DNA of 64,000 nucleotides from NCBI GenBank assembly GCA_026874595.1, contig CM049314.1, positions 10,534,729-10,598,728 on the forward strand, read 5' to 3'. The stretch comes from Sipunculus nudus. Lineage: Eukaryota; Annelida; Sipuncula; Golfingiida; Sipunculidae. Numbering within the stretch: position 1 is the first letter of the stretch; each line of letters begins with the position of its first letter. Below, one piece after another: positions 24,704 through 36,713 of the stretch. The notes under the pieces are model-generated. The model was not told the DNA's origin and did no database searches. It saw only the letters and a program-made list of their open reading frames with translations. Made by a program: the position numbers and the translations under genes.

Positions 24704-25727
24704 TTGTTTCAAACCCTTCATGGAAGCATACATGTTGAATCTGCTGAAATTTGTGAAGATTTAATGGAACATCAGAAATCTGTTCTATTGACTGGTGTAT
24801 ATTCCTGATTATTCTCATACTCTTACTTATGGAGACTGAAGTCGTTAGGCTTACACAATATCACATCACTCATAATCATGTGGTTACCTTCATCTTTAAT
24901 CAGTAGACAGCCCCATCTACATGACAAATATTTTACACTGCTGTTGTTTAGATCACTCTTCCGGTTCACCTCTTTTGTTTAATCTAATTGTATGCGTCAG
25001 ATGCTGGCCCATTCTTCCTATGTCCTTGACCTTGTCATTGTGTGCTCTTAATACATTCAGGTGCAGGTTGAGTTGAATGCCCTCAGGAAACAAATTTGCA
25101 TACATATGACCTTGACCCGTACTCTTTCATTATTTTAGCGTGGGATTCCAGGGATACCGTCTTTACCTGTAGACAAAATCTTCCAGTAAAAAGTTCTCTG
25201 GCAGTACATGTGCACCAGCTGTGCATGCTACCAAGCTGAATTAACGACCTAAGTGACCTTGACATTATTTTTCAGGGTCAGTTAGAACAGCTGGCACCAT
25301 TGTTTTTCAATATTAACAAATTCATTTTGTTTATTTTTTTTGTGCTAAGGTGACTACTGTTTTGTGAAACAGAAAGTTACATTTATTTGAAAATTCTTAG
25401 AAAAGCAGTCCCTGAGGTGGTATGGAGTGTAGGTTGATGTTATTTTTTACATTTTATACAGACAAGCAAAACTCTTGTTGTTACTTTACTATTTTTTAAT
25501 GAGGATGAACTTTCCCTTTAACCTGATTGGAAATTATTGTTATACAGTCAAACAACTACACTTGACAACTTCTTTCTGTTTGCAGCTAAAGGAATTTGCA
25601 GGTTTTGCTCCAGTTAGTGTTTCAGACATTTTGTCCACATTTTACCACAAACCTTTATTTGTTGAAAAAAATCAGAACTTTATGAAGTAGATGCCCCTTT
25701 TGTAATAAAAAATATAAAACTTATTTT
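24704..25727. other. Unique DNA, no confident gene
   Basis: A frame entered at a plausible acceptor (CTGTTTGCAG, 25576-25585) runs to a TAG at 25688-25690 with AATAAA near 25704. It matches no family I recognise, so it is not called. Confidence 0.4.
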
Positions 25728-27170
25728 TAGCTCAGCTGACTATAAGTCATCTGAGCTATAGTCGTGGTCCATTGTCCGTCGTCCGTCCGTCTGTCCGTCC
25801 GTCCGTCCGTCCGTCCGTCCGTCCGTAGATGTGGCACGTTTTGAAACCGTAAGACCTAGGAATCCAAAATTGGGCATAATGTTAGATGTCCCCAAGATCT
25901 CCTACCAAGCCGAAAACTGGGTCTTTGCAACTTCGTTCCTTTGAGAAATTAAGGAAAAACCTCAATTTTTTATTAAAATCCTATTTTCACACTTCAGGAC
26001 TGCCTAATATCAAAACCACTCATCTGTTTTTCCTCATATTTACCATAAATATTCCTCTATATAGTTCCTATGTACATGCCAGAAATTATGTCTGTATTAT
26101 TTAATTTAAAAAAGTTATGGGCCCAAACATAATGAATTTTGTAAAAAATCAGGAAAGATATTTGATCACTTAACACAGAAAATGTTAAAGCTATTGACCT
26201 TTTTTCCAGTAATATAACTTTAATTAAACAAAATTTAATTGTATACCCAAAATAAGATGAAAATCTTTTAAATTTTCTAAAATATTAATAAAAATAAAAA
26301 ATTGGTACCTTAAATTTTACCCAACTTTGACCATGGCACGTTTTTTTCCTGTAAGTACTGTGGATTTAATTTTCACAGCATGTTTTTGTTAGCATTTCAA
26401 CTGTTAACACCAAAAATTTGAAACCAGTTGATCAAAAACTGTAGATTTTAATAAGTTTTCAAGCACCATGTAACATATTGTTTACATCAAGCTAGTGTTA
26501 TGCAGATTGCAAGAGCTCAGCTCCCCAGCTTCAGCTCTTCGTTCCTTAAATTCGGCATACAGTTAGATGTCTCCAAAATCCCCTACCATGCCAAGAATTT
26601 GGTCACTAGGACTTAATACCTTGAGATATTAATGAAAAACTTCATTTTTCCATTAAAAACCCATTGTTACACTTCAAGACTGCCTAATATCAAAACCACT
26701 GATCTGACTTTAATCATAAATAATATACATATTTTTCATTCTCTATGCACATGCCAGAATGATGTCAGTATTGCATAATTGTTTTAAGTTATGGGCCCAA
26801 ACATAATGCACTTTGTAAAAAATCAAGAAATATATTTACTCCTTTAACAAGGGCATTGCTGAAGCTAGAGATTTTTTTGTCAGGGATGTAACATTATTTA
26901 ACAAGATTCAATTGAATACCCAAAATTAGTTCTGAATTTTTCAAATTTTATAAGTTATTAGTATAAATGTAAAATTAGTACCTTAAATTTTGCCCAACTG
27001 TGACCATGGCACGTTTGTGTCCTGTGAGCACTGTTGATATAATTTTCATATCATGCACACATTAGGATTTCAGCTTTTTAGTTTAGAAAGCTGAAAGAAA
27101 TTGGCCAAAAATTGTAGCTTTTTTAATGTTTTTTATGAGACCCTGTCAGACTTTGGCTCTCTCCAGCCCC
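25728..27170 (+). mobile_element. Family B HINE/pearl-like element, 3' end not found
   Basis: The 5' hairpin TAGCTCAGCTGACT / ATA / AGTCATCTGAGCTA (25728-25758) has a 14-bp stem with one mismatch at the ninth position, the same geometry as family A. A (GTCC)n tract follows, then two diverged tandem units of about 680 bp (GTTAGATGTC landmarks near 25880 and 26562; CCATGGCACG near 26333 and 27004). The usual B 3' end (AGTCAGCTGAGC, then TGACCCATGGGTCA) is absent, so the right boundary is approximate. Confidence 0.65.
25768..25826 (+). repeat. (GTCC)n microsatellite
   Basis: Near-perfect GTCC tetranucleotide repeat, the purest of the GTCC tracts in this window, directly after the B element 5' hairpin. 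Confidence 0.95.
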
Positions 27171-28328
27171 TCTTGAGTCACCTGTATGTTGACCTTGTTG
27201 ACCTTTCATCAAATTATGCACGCTTGAGGCGAGGCATACAGGAATCCAGGCAGCTTATGGCCAGCCACAGTTGATCCAGGTGTCCAACCCAACTCATCTA
27301 GTAGTTTTAACCAACACCATAACAATAAACAATAAATTAATAAATTTTTATTGGTTTTAAATAACAAATTAAAGAAAAATAGAAAAGAAATTTGTTAGTT
27401 TATAATAACAGGAAATTAACTTGCAGTTACTGATGATATAAGAATCTTGTATCGATGGGTAGAATGTCACATATTCCAAATAACACCATGCAGTCACCTA
27501 TGGCATTTTTCAGTTCAATTTTAATGATAAAGAAGTAAATCATATTATTCATTACTAATCATTAGGGATCATATGAAGGAAATAAATGATAGACAAAGAT
27601 GCAGTTGATAATATTAATCTAGATTCCTACTGTGTCTAGTGTGTACATTGATGTGAAATTAGTCCAAAATGAATTTTTTACAGTTATTTTTTAATATAAA
27701 TAAAAGCCATAAAACCAGGTACTTATGATCATTATTTAAATGTGTGAATTTTGTATATTCTGGATTCTCAACATCATTGGTTGGTGAAACTGAATAAATA
27801 CCAGACATGGTGCGAAAACTTTGTAATGGTATTTAAATACGAATATGATTATGTACTCCATTATAAAATTTCTTGCATAAAGAATAGGAATTCAGGTAAA
27901 AATGAAAGTATATGAATACTCGTGCAAATACTTTCAAAATGTATTCATGAATGCATTCATGAATATATTCTTTAATATTATTTTAATAATCATATCAGTT
28001 ATATTTCATTTAAAAAAATCATATGATTCTCTTATTTTTTATAAAAATTATATTTGGGACAATATTTGTAATTTTTTTTAATAAATAGTTAAACTCTTAT
28101 ATAATATGTTCTGCTTATAAGTTATATGGCCAAGTCAAAATCTGTGTGACAATAGTACTCCATTTGTTAATAAAATAAATGAAATCAATCCTCTTCCCTG
28201 TCTCCAAAGGTACTATCAAAATTATACATAAGCTAAACAACAACAACTCATAATACAGCTTATATTTATTACCACACAAAACCAGCAATTGTGCCTCATT
28301 TCTAAATAATATTTTTTATCATATATAA
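27171..28328. other. AT-rich unique DNA, no gene seen
   Basis: Nothing supported. CATCTAG at 27295-27301 resembles a family A/C 3' terminus, but without a hairpin. Confidence 0.45.
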
Positions 28329-28359
28329 CAGCTGAGCGTCGTGACCCATAGGTCCCTTG
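28329..28359 (+). mobile_element. Solo 3' end of a family B element
   Basis: CAGCTGAGCGTCGTGACCC, then ATAGGTCC and CTTG followed by TT, matches the last 30 bp of family B (43545-43574) with no B body upstream. Confidence 0.6.
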
Positions 28360-28506
28360 TTTAAATAATGAGAGGACCCATTCTGATGCAGAGTAACATT
28401 CAAAACTTAATTCCTTTGAAAGGGAGCAAATCTGTTTTAGCTGAAATTTTCCACTGCTTTTGTCTATATGAAATGGTTGTACAGTTTGTGTTTCATTTCT
28501 TTCCAG

Positions 28507-28561
28507 ATTGAAGAGAAACTGACAAAAATACTGAAGAACTTTAACAAAGTCCACAATAAAG
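28507..28561 (+). CDS. Candidate 55-bp internal exon, unknown gene
   Basis: A pyrimidine-rich acceptor (TTCATTTCTTTCCAG, ending 28506) precedes 55 bp followed by AAAG and a GTAATT donor at 28562. Only one frame is open: 18 codons reading IEEKLTKILKNFNKVHNK, then one base, so the exon would end in phase 1. The peptide is lysine-rich, with hydrophobic residues spaced like an amphipathic helix. I do not recognise the protein and see no neighbouring exon. Chance splice sites around a short open stretch are common in AT-rich DNA, so this is a suggestion, not a gene call. Confidence 0.28.
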
Positions 28562-31500
28562 GTAATTAATAAATCTTTTCTTGAATCTGTTTTATTGTCT
28601 GGGAAACATCATCTGTACATAACAAAGTTGTAATGTCAGTGGTTCACATTGTGTATTAGGGGGGGAATTCACTGAATATCAATTGAACTTTTTGGTGTTC
28701 AAATTAATAAGTGTACTAAAAGAAGTACTTCAAAATAAACTACAATGTTGTCAATATATACTTTTGTATAAACTAGGGCCTCTATTTATGAACTAAGTCA
28801 TTTAAATCCAGAAAAATGGGAAATGAGACATGTTTAAATTTTTAGCCCATTGCTATAATACAGACATGTATACTAGTGTATGTCAGGTCTAAAACAGTCA
28901 GAGGGTCAATCTTTTAAGTTTAGTTGAAATCTTTCTTGATTAGTTCACGGTAGTTTTCATCATTTACACCTGTGGTAATTAAGGTATGAACCAGGTACCC
29001 TTAGTTTTCAAAGTGCTGTGCGGCAAGTGCTTAGTTCTATTCCACCCCAGCATCTCCAATTATTACATCATATGGATTTTTTATCATGGTGCAGGATAGT
29101 GTATGTGCTTATTTTATAGTCCAGATAAGTGCCTGATGGGCCATAAAATATTTCTGTCTGAAAAACGTAACCGGTGTCCACTCAGCCTCGAGGATAATCA
29201 GAGGGTCCGTCTGGCCCGGACCTGACCCGGCTGACAGATTAGTTTGTTCATGTCAGCAACAAGTCAGCGTGGAGATGGTGGAAAAACACAGACAAAAAGT
29301 TGCAGGGCCAATAATTTTTGTAACACAGGTGTCTCAGAAAGTACTTGCAGCATTATTTCTTGTACTGGAGATTTTTTTGAGTGCTCAGTTAGCAAGTATT
29401 TCACACCTGTCTTGCGGTGCTTTAAACTTACCTGACCTTTTAAGTTTTTCTATTGGTGTGTTTAATGGATAGAAGTTGAAGTCTGAAAGAATTTGTGAAG
29501 CACATGATTAATTAGCTGAAAGTATGGTGTATAAGATATTTATTCTACCATTTGGATGTACATTTTGCTAAGGATTACAATAAAAATGCTTATTATTTAA
29601 ATAGTTATAAAAAATCTCTGAAATGGAAAGCTTAAATTTTCTGTACTGCATTTTAAATAAATATCATTTGATAAAGGACTGGGGCTTTGCTTGGCAGTAG
29701 GAGACACTATTCCTTGGTCATTCTTTTAAGAATGATGAGAATATATAACTATTTGGTATAACACACAGCTTGCTTAAGTCGTTCTGTAGAATAATATGAC
29801 AAAGTTAAATATAGAAATGTGATGAAGATATAAAATTATGTTACACCACATCAGGAGATGATATTATCTAATGATTGAATTATGAAATTACCCAAAATTT
29901 CAGTTTAAAGAAGGTTGTTCTTGTAGCAGTTCTTTAAAATATCTCAATAATCCCAATAATACACAAATCATTTTTTAGACTGCCTGTAGAGGCGACAGAA
30001 GTTACCCACCACTAAGCTTGAACATATGGTGAGAGTTAATCGCCGTCTTTTTGACGTGCTCTTCTTTGTATCTCAGTAAATCCTTTGCCACAGCTGTGCA
30101 TGTTCACAAGATCTTATGGGATTTCTCTAACCACTAACGGAGCAAAATCCTAAAATAGAAATTTGCAGATTTTTTTTATTTAGATGTCTAGACTCTAATT
30201 ACAGTTTCTGCTTGACCTTAAACAAGGAGAATGTCACGGTATGAAAAGAGGACACTTCCAGAAGACATTACAAATACTGTTTTTATTTTAAATTAAAAAT
30301 ATCCTGAAACCAGTGGCTTTCTTCTCAATATTAGGGCTGTCTTGTAGATGGCACTGTCAATTAAATAAGGATGAAATCTCTGGATGACAGTCGGGGTTTT
30401 CCTAATATGGAGCCTTAGATTTCATGTTTCCTGATTATTTAGACATTGATCAGTATGAGTTTTCTGTTTCTAAAGGGCAGTTTAGGTTATAACCTAATGG
30501 GCCTACACTTCCTTTTTTTCATTGTCTTTCTTGTGCATTTTACCTCCCAGTTTCAGTAGTCTTAAAATACTAAATTACAGGCATTCAACCTATTTGAGAA
30601 AAATCAACATATATTACAGCCAGTGGCTCAATTAATATTCTTTTTGAATAAAACTTTTGGCAACATCTAATCCACCTTTTCAGATTTATAAATGTACCGG
30701 CAATACATCGCCAGCATTGAATCTGCTAGTTATAATGAGCTTTATACACTTTAGAAATGGAGCAAAGCTGAACACATTATTTTAAAGTTTTATATTTCAG
30801 GCATTTGTATTTGTTTCCTTATCTTGTTAGAATATGGTCACAGTCCATTTATTTTTAGATTTTTAATGCATTTCAGTAAATTTAAATGAAATTTTCAGAC
30901 TTGCCAACCTACTGGGTGATTTGGTCTCCTTGGCAACAACATATTTCTGTTTCTTGTTTTTTGAGGCAACAAATGTCAAAGTGTGTAAATTCCATGAAGG
31001 TTCTTAACCAGGATTTATGGTGAATGTAATATAAATTTACAGAGGTGCGGTGGAAATTGTGTCATAAAAAGTATTAACACTGCACATTTTTGCCACATCA
31101 GTCAGTATATATAGAACTGAAAACCCTGAGTCTACTCTTGATTGAGTCATCCAAGCTGTTCTTCGTTCATATTTTCATCATGATTTGGCAGGCAGTACCA
31201 TCTGCATGATTCAATCAGAACTAGAAATGAAGTAGCGAATACTTTAGATTCACTGCATGTTATTCAGAGTAAACGTAACCTACAACTCAGATTAAATATT
31301 CCTATGTTATCAACTTTCCATGTGTCGTTACTAAGGTGATATGATGCAGATGGCAATTGAAAGACTTGTCTTTCTTTGGAATCCCAACCTCATTTAATCA
31401 TCAATATTTTATTGATGGTGTTGCCACAGCAGCATACTGCCGTGGTTGAAAAACACTACATCTGACCTTGAATTATGACCTCTGTTTTAATCAGTAACGT

Positions 31501-31789
31501 GTTTATTTGCTGCTCAAAAAAAAACTCTAAAGGAAATGAAAGCCAACCACAAGCACCAGAACAAGCTGTTATTAATTTGTTGAGAATGTTATTATATGCA
31601 TTGCCATGGTGCCTACTTTCGACCAACACCTAGAGTGTCTTCAGTGTTTGTGCCAAGTTGCTATGGATATCTCAATTGAACATCCCCGATTTTGTTTTCT
31701 TGGCTCACTTGAAAAATAATCACCAAAATCTGAATCCTTAGAAAAAAAAGGAAACTTCCTATTATGAAACTGAAATACAGTAGTAGATC
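28562..31789. other. Unique DNA, no gene seen
   Basis: A more complex stretch lies at about 29150-29320, and another (with GAGTTAATCGCC) at about 29980-30160. The open frames at 29244-29472 overlap each other and have no domain. Nothing else is supported. Confidence 0.4.
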
Positions 31790-32620
31790 TTTGACCAAGA
31801 AAAATGATATCAATCACATCAACTGCCCTTTGACCATGAAAAACTAGTGTCAGAAATAGCTGTAGTCATTTGACCTTGAGAACTGATAGTCATACCAGGC
31901 ACAGCTGAAAACTGGTGTCAGAAATAACCATAATGAAAAACTGTTATCAGTCACAGGAAAGGTTCTTTGACAGTGAAAAACTGGTGCTAGAAGCAGCCAT
32001 AGTTCTTCGACCTTGAAAACTGGTAAGATAATACTGGTACCAGTATTTCTTTGACTTTGAGAAAAAAGGTGCCTCATTTAGCTTTAATCCTTTGCTCATG
32101 AAAAAACCTAAGTACTATTCCCAGGAATGATTTCTTGCCATGAAAATCTGGTGTCAGATATTGCCATAGTCCTTTGTCATTGAAAAACTGGTACCATTCA
32201 CAGGAATGGTACTTTGACCATAAGAAATCTACCATTCATAGGAATGGTTCTTTGACCATTAAAAACTGCTACTATTCACAGGAATCGTTCTTTGAACATG
32301 GGGAAACTTGTACCATTCACAGACCTGAGCAGTTCTTTGACCATGCAAAGGTTGGTACCATTCATTCACAGTCCTCAGCTGTTGTTTGACCAAGGAAAGG
32401 TGGTTCCATTCATTCACAATTCTGAGCAGTACTTTGACCATGCAAAAAGGTGGTACCATTCACAGTTCAATGGTTCTTTAACCATGAAAAACTGGTAACA
32501 AGCACAGGGATGCTCTTTAAACTATGAACAGACTTGTATCATACAAGGTAAATAATAGATCTGTGACTCCGACAAAACTGCACGCTGGACAGTAAGAATG
32601 TCTTAACCATGAAGAACTGG
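31790..32620 (+). repeat. Degenerate minisatellite, about 40-55 bp period
   Basis: The phrases TTTGACCATGAAAAACTGG and TACCATTCACAGGAATGGTT recur many times with variable spacing and heavy divergence. Better-preserved copies lie at 32165-32500. Short open frames on both strands here are translations of the repeat. Confidence 0.8.
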
Positions 32621-34549
32621 GCCCCTTGCCACGGAATCATTTGTAATAAGTCATTAGCAGTCTTAAAGTAATGGAGAGAGTTTTTAGGTCACTGCCTGGA
32701 GGCCAGGGAAACCTTGTATTGATCTAAGGAAGAGGAATATACATTGTTCCACAGCTATACATCAATGAGATCGACTTGAACTCTTCCTCTTAAATCACCA
32801 GTTTTTTTGGCTGTTGCTCATGATAAGAGTTATGTAGTATAATGTCTTGCCACATGTAATCATCTTGATATGTAACCTGAGATACAAAATGTAATGTTTC
32901 CTATATATTTATAGTTAGATTTCATTACTTGTTCTACTCTGTGACGTTTCCCTGATGGCTGCAAAGATTTTTATGTCATTCTCTGACATGTATAAGTCAG
33001 AACTTTGTCTTTCTGGATCCAGGCAAATTAATAATACATGTTTTCCACCCTGAAACTTACTGAAATTTTAAAAAAATCTTGAACCAAAAGATCAAGCTTT
33101 TTATTTGTCATACCAGTGTAGTCTGTGTTCAGCAAGAGATTAAAACATTAAGGTGACCAATGAATTTATAGAGATGAAATATTTGGAGGTAGAAAAAATG
33201 CAAATTATTTGGTCATTAAATCTTTCACGAGTTTCCAATGTACATATAATTTAGTTTCCCATGGTTCTTCATGGAACATATATTAAACCTGATTAGAAGT
33301 TAGAGGATCACAGACTGGGCAGTGTTGGAAATTCATACCTATGTAAAAGGGGCTTAAATAGCCGTCTCTCAAATCTTTGATTTAAATATTGCCACTAACT
33401 GGATCCTCTCTGTAGACTGCCAGCCAACGGACCAAAAAGCCCTTTAAATCATGGTCTGCTGATCAAGCTTGATTGTGAAGCAGAATTTTTGGATTGAGAG
33501 AGGCAATTCATATAGAAAATTGATCTGGATCAACACCTGTACAATGATTAATGACAAAATAATTAATTTTTTTTAAGCAAATGTAAATCACCCCCAAGTT
33601 TCATGAAAAATTAAACTCCTCCATAAATGAGCAAACATGCAAGAATAGCCATGGCCGGTTCATTTTATAGAGAAATGGAAATGGAACATGAATACACAAA
33701 AAAGTTGGTTCACTGCCAATGGGAAAAATATAGGTATGTTCCCTTAAACTTGAGAACATTAAGTTTGACCTCTACCTTGGAGGAGGTCGTTGGGGTTTCC
33801 CAATGTCCTGACACTGATACTTCCTGGTCTCCTGTCATGCATAGTCTCTGCCAAACCACAAGACGTTTAGACCAACATCTTTGTGGTTAATGATCTGATG
33901 TACATTTAGATTGACACATAGCCAGTGATTAAAGTATTGATGTGAGAGATGACATCACAGGATCATGCAGGCATATTTAAGGGGCCTACTCAGATATATG
34001 ACACTTGTTAACTGATGATAATTCCTTAAATCTGTTATAAAAATAGCTCGGAAAAAACATAAATCCAACCACACACAGGGTTTTCATTTGATTTATATCC
34101 ATAAGTTTAAAACGTGGGGGGCACGTCAAAATAATGCATGCACATTCAACAAGGACATCAGGCTGCAACTCAGATGAACCAGAGCTTTTCAAAGGGCGTT
34201 TTACAACTATTGGCCTTCAGTCTAAAGTACATAAGCCTTCATAAGCCTGATTCCATGGTTTTGGAAATTTTTGCTACAAACAGCTTGTGGATAAACAAGC
34301 TCATGTATCCATCACAGAACCATAGTGATAATTATTCTCAACAGGAATTACCTTGAGTTTATTAATGTGTATGCAGAGTGAGCCAAGAACCACATAAATT
34401 CCATAAACGAGGTAGGTGAACAGCTAGCTGTAATGACTGTGAAACAGTGACTTGAAATATTAAAGGGTTTTAATTACTGCAAATTAGAAAATCAATAATC
34501 CAGGTGCTGGGTTGAAAACTCAAGGTTACCATTAACAATGGTCTTTTTT
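32621..34549. other. Unique DNA, no confident gene
   Basis: An 87-codon frame at 33627-33890 contains an ATG in good context (GCCATGG at 33648-33654) and a GTATGT donor-like site at 33733. It has no recognisable domain and I do not call it. Confidence 0.4.
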
Positions 34550-35029
34550 TAGCGAACCTGTGAGCTTATGCGATGGTGTGGCCTCGTCCGGCATCTGGCG
34601 TCTATACGTTAACCCATACTATCTTGAAAATGGCAAGAATTAGCATCATGAAATTTTATGCATAAAATTAGTCATCTAAAAAACTCTATCGGATTTTGCT
34701 TATTTTTTGGCTAACTGCATTTTCTTAGATTTTATAGGGAAAAAGCTAAAAAATCTTAAAAAATCTTCTTCTCTGAATCTGTTCAGCCAAATTGTCCAAT
34801 ATTTTACAGAAATGATTCCTGGAACAATCTCTCTCAAGTTTGTTTCGAATGGTTTAAGTTCGGTGATTTTTGGCCGAGTTACAGGAAGTTGAACTTAGTC
34901 ATCTGTCCAAAAAAGCATACTAAAATTACAATCTCAGAAATGGCTTGAGCTATCATCACCAAATTTTATGCCAGTGTTGGTCACATGAGTCATATCTAAA
35001 ATTGAGGTATTGGTGGCGCCACCTGCATC

Positions 35030-35770
35030 GGCCTTTTTTTGTACGGGGGTCATCAGTGCCCGTATCATACTGACAGCTACAAATAACTTCTTCTCTGAAA
35101 TGAAATGGCCAAATTGTTTAATATCGCACAGAAATGATCCTAGGGTAGTGCTTTCTGAAGTTTGTTCAAATGGTCTCAGTTCAGTGACTTTTGGCTAAGT
35201 TATGGGAAGCTGAATTTAGTCAGATGCCATAACAGCCTATTTTAGCTAAGTGGCTACAAAAATCTTCTTCTCAAAAACCACGGGGCCAAATTCTTAAATC
35301 TCACACATTAATTATCCTGAGATGTTGATAATTCAAGTTTGTTCAAATGGTCTCAGTTCAGTGACTTTTGGCTGAGTTATGGGAAGCTGAATTTAGTCAT
35401 ATGCCATTACAGCCCAAGTAAGCTAAGTGGCTACAAAAATCTTCTTCTCAAAAACCACTGGGCCAAATTCTTAAATCTCACACATTAATTATCCTTATAT
35501 GTTGATAATTCAAGTTTGTTCAAATGGTCTCAGTTCAGTGTATTTTGGCTAGGTTATGGGAAGCTGAATTTAGTCATATGCCATAACAGCCCATGTTAGC
35601 TAAGTTGCTACAAAAATCTTCTTCTCAAAAATCACTGGGCCAAATTCTTAAATCTCACACATTAATTATCCTTAGAAGTTGATAAGTTGTTCAAATGGTT
35701 TTGGTTCAATTATTTTTGGCTGAGTTATGGGAAGCTGAACTCTGCCATTTTGCTGTATTTTCCCATATGA
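35030..35770 (+). repeat. About 177-bp tandem monomers in element F
   Basis: GGGAAGCTGAA recurs at 35204, 35381, 35558 and 35729, giving steps of 177, 177 and 171 bp. The two middle units are nearly identical, and the outer ones diverge. Confidence 0.88.
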
Positions 35771-35888
35771 GTTATAAACCTACAAAACGTTTTTCAACTG
35801 ATGATACTGAGGCCAGTTTGTTTAATATTTTGCAAGAATAATTCCCTGAATCATTCTAATAACAGTTCAATCAGTGCAGCAAGGCACA

Positions 35889-36000
35889 AGGCATGTGATC
35901 ACCTCATGGGCAGCATGTGATCATCTCATTGGTAGCATGTGATCACCTCATGGGTAGCATGTGATCACCTCATGAGTATCATGTGATCACCTCATGGGTG
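35889..36000 (+). repeat. 22-bp minisatellite, five copies
   Basis: The unit TAGCATGTGATCACCTCATG plus GG repeats with few changes. Each unit contains TGATCA or a close variant. Confidence 0.9.
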
Positions 36001-36143
36001 TCATGCCCCTCAGGGCTGCATATGGAGCCAATCTGTGAGCTTATGCAATTGTGTGGCTACTATTTCTGATTTGGCAATAGGCAAAAGGTCAGCCTGGATT
36101 TATTTATAGCTTTGGCAGACAGCCAACTGTGTCAGATTATGCA

Positions 36144-36239
36144 ACAGGTCAAGAGTTCACTCAGTGCAGCCAGGTACAGGTCAAAAGTTCACTCAGTCTA
36201 GCCAGGTGCAGGTCAAGAGTTCACTCAGTGCAGTAGCCT
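36144..36239 (+). repeat. 32-bp repeat, three copies with AGGTCA-NN-AGTTCA
   Basis: CAGGTCAAGAGTTCACTCAG-like units start at 36144, 36176 and 36208. Each carries AGGTCA, two bases and AGTTCA, the spacing of a DR2 nuclear-receptor element. Confidence 0.88.
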
Positions 36240-36713
36240 GAGCCAATAATTTGTCACAGTACACTCGGGGCAACAGCCTTTCTCACCTAAGCCTGGTCAG
36301 CCCTGTGCATCAGACTCAAGGTAAGTTTGATGTATTGGTCTGATATTCTGACCTGTCTATGTGTCTCTAATGGCTTTCTTGGTCACAAGACAGGTGTCGC
36401 CATCTACAATGACTTTTGCAAAGTGTATGTGCCTGTTTAATTCTACGGAGGAATTTGATATATCAGCCTGAAATTATTATATATGTCAAATAGCTTTGTC
36501 GTATACAAGACTGGTGGTGCCACCTACAATAATTTTTGTGTTGTGTGCACCCATGCCAGAATTTCAGCAGTGATGTTGTGTATTGTTTCTTGTTCAAAAT
36601 GTTTAGTACTTGCATTTTATATATATATGAAAAGTAGTGGTTCAGCATTGAAGCGTTATACCTGGTGTATATCCATATGCACATGCAGGTTCGCATTAGG
36701 CCTGTAGGCCTTG

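Larger units (their letters stand above)
34550..36713 (+). mobile_element. Family F HINE-like element with three internal arrays
   Basis: It starts TAGCGAACCTGTGAGC. GCGAACCTG recurs as its exact reverse complement CAGGTTCGC at 36686-36694. This is followed by a palindromic hairpin AGGCCT-GT-AGGCCT (36698-36711) and the end CTTG before TT. A second head-like sequence (AGCCAATCTGTGAGC, about 36026) suggests internal rearrangement. The palindrome GGTGGCGCCACC lies at 35012-35023 and a variant near 36512. It is non-coding. The class follows from the same end plan as families A-D. Confidence 0.65.

Noticed and set aside
25586-25690. Terminal exon after CTGTTTGCAG with a TAG stop and a downstream AATAAA
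   Set aside because: The 35-codon tail resembles no family I know, composition is ordinary for the region, and all three signals are common by chance in AT-rich DNA.
33627-33890. 87-codon frame with a good ATG context and an internal GTATGT
   Set aside because: No domain, no signal peptide and no partner exon; the frame length is within chance expectation.
36290-36325. Perfect-looking donor AAG/GTAAGT with CAG acceptor-like sites just upstream
   Set aside because: It lies inside element F, and the implied exon would be tiny and transposon-derived.
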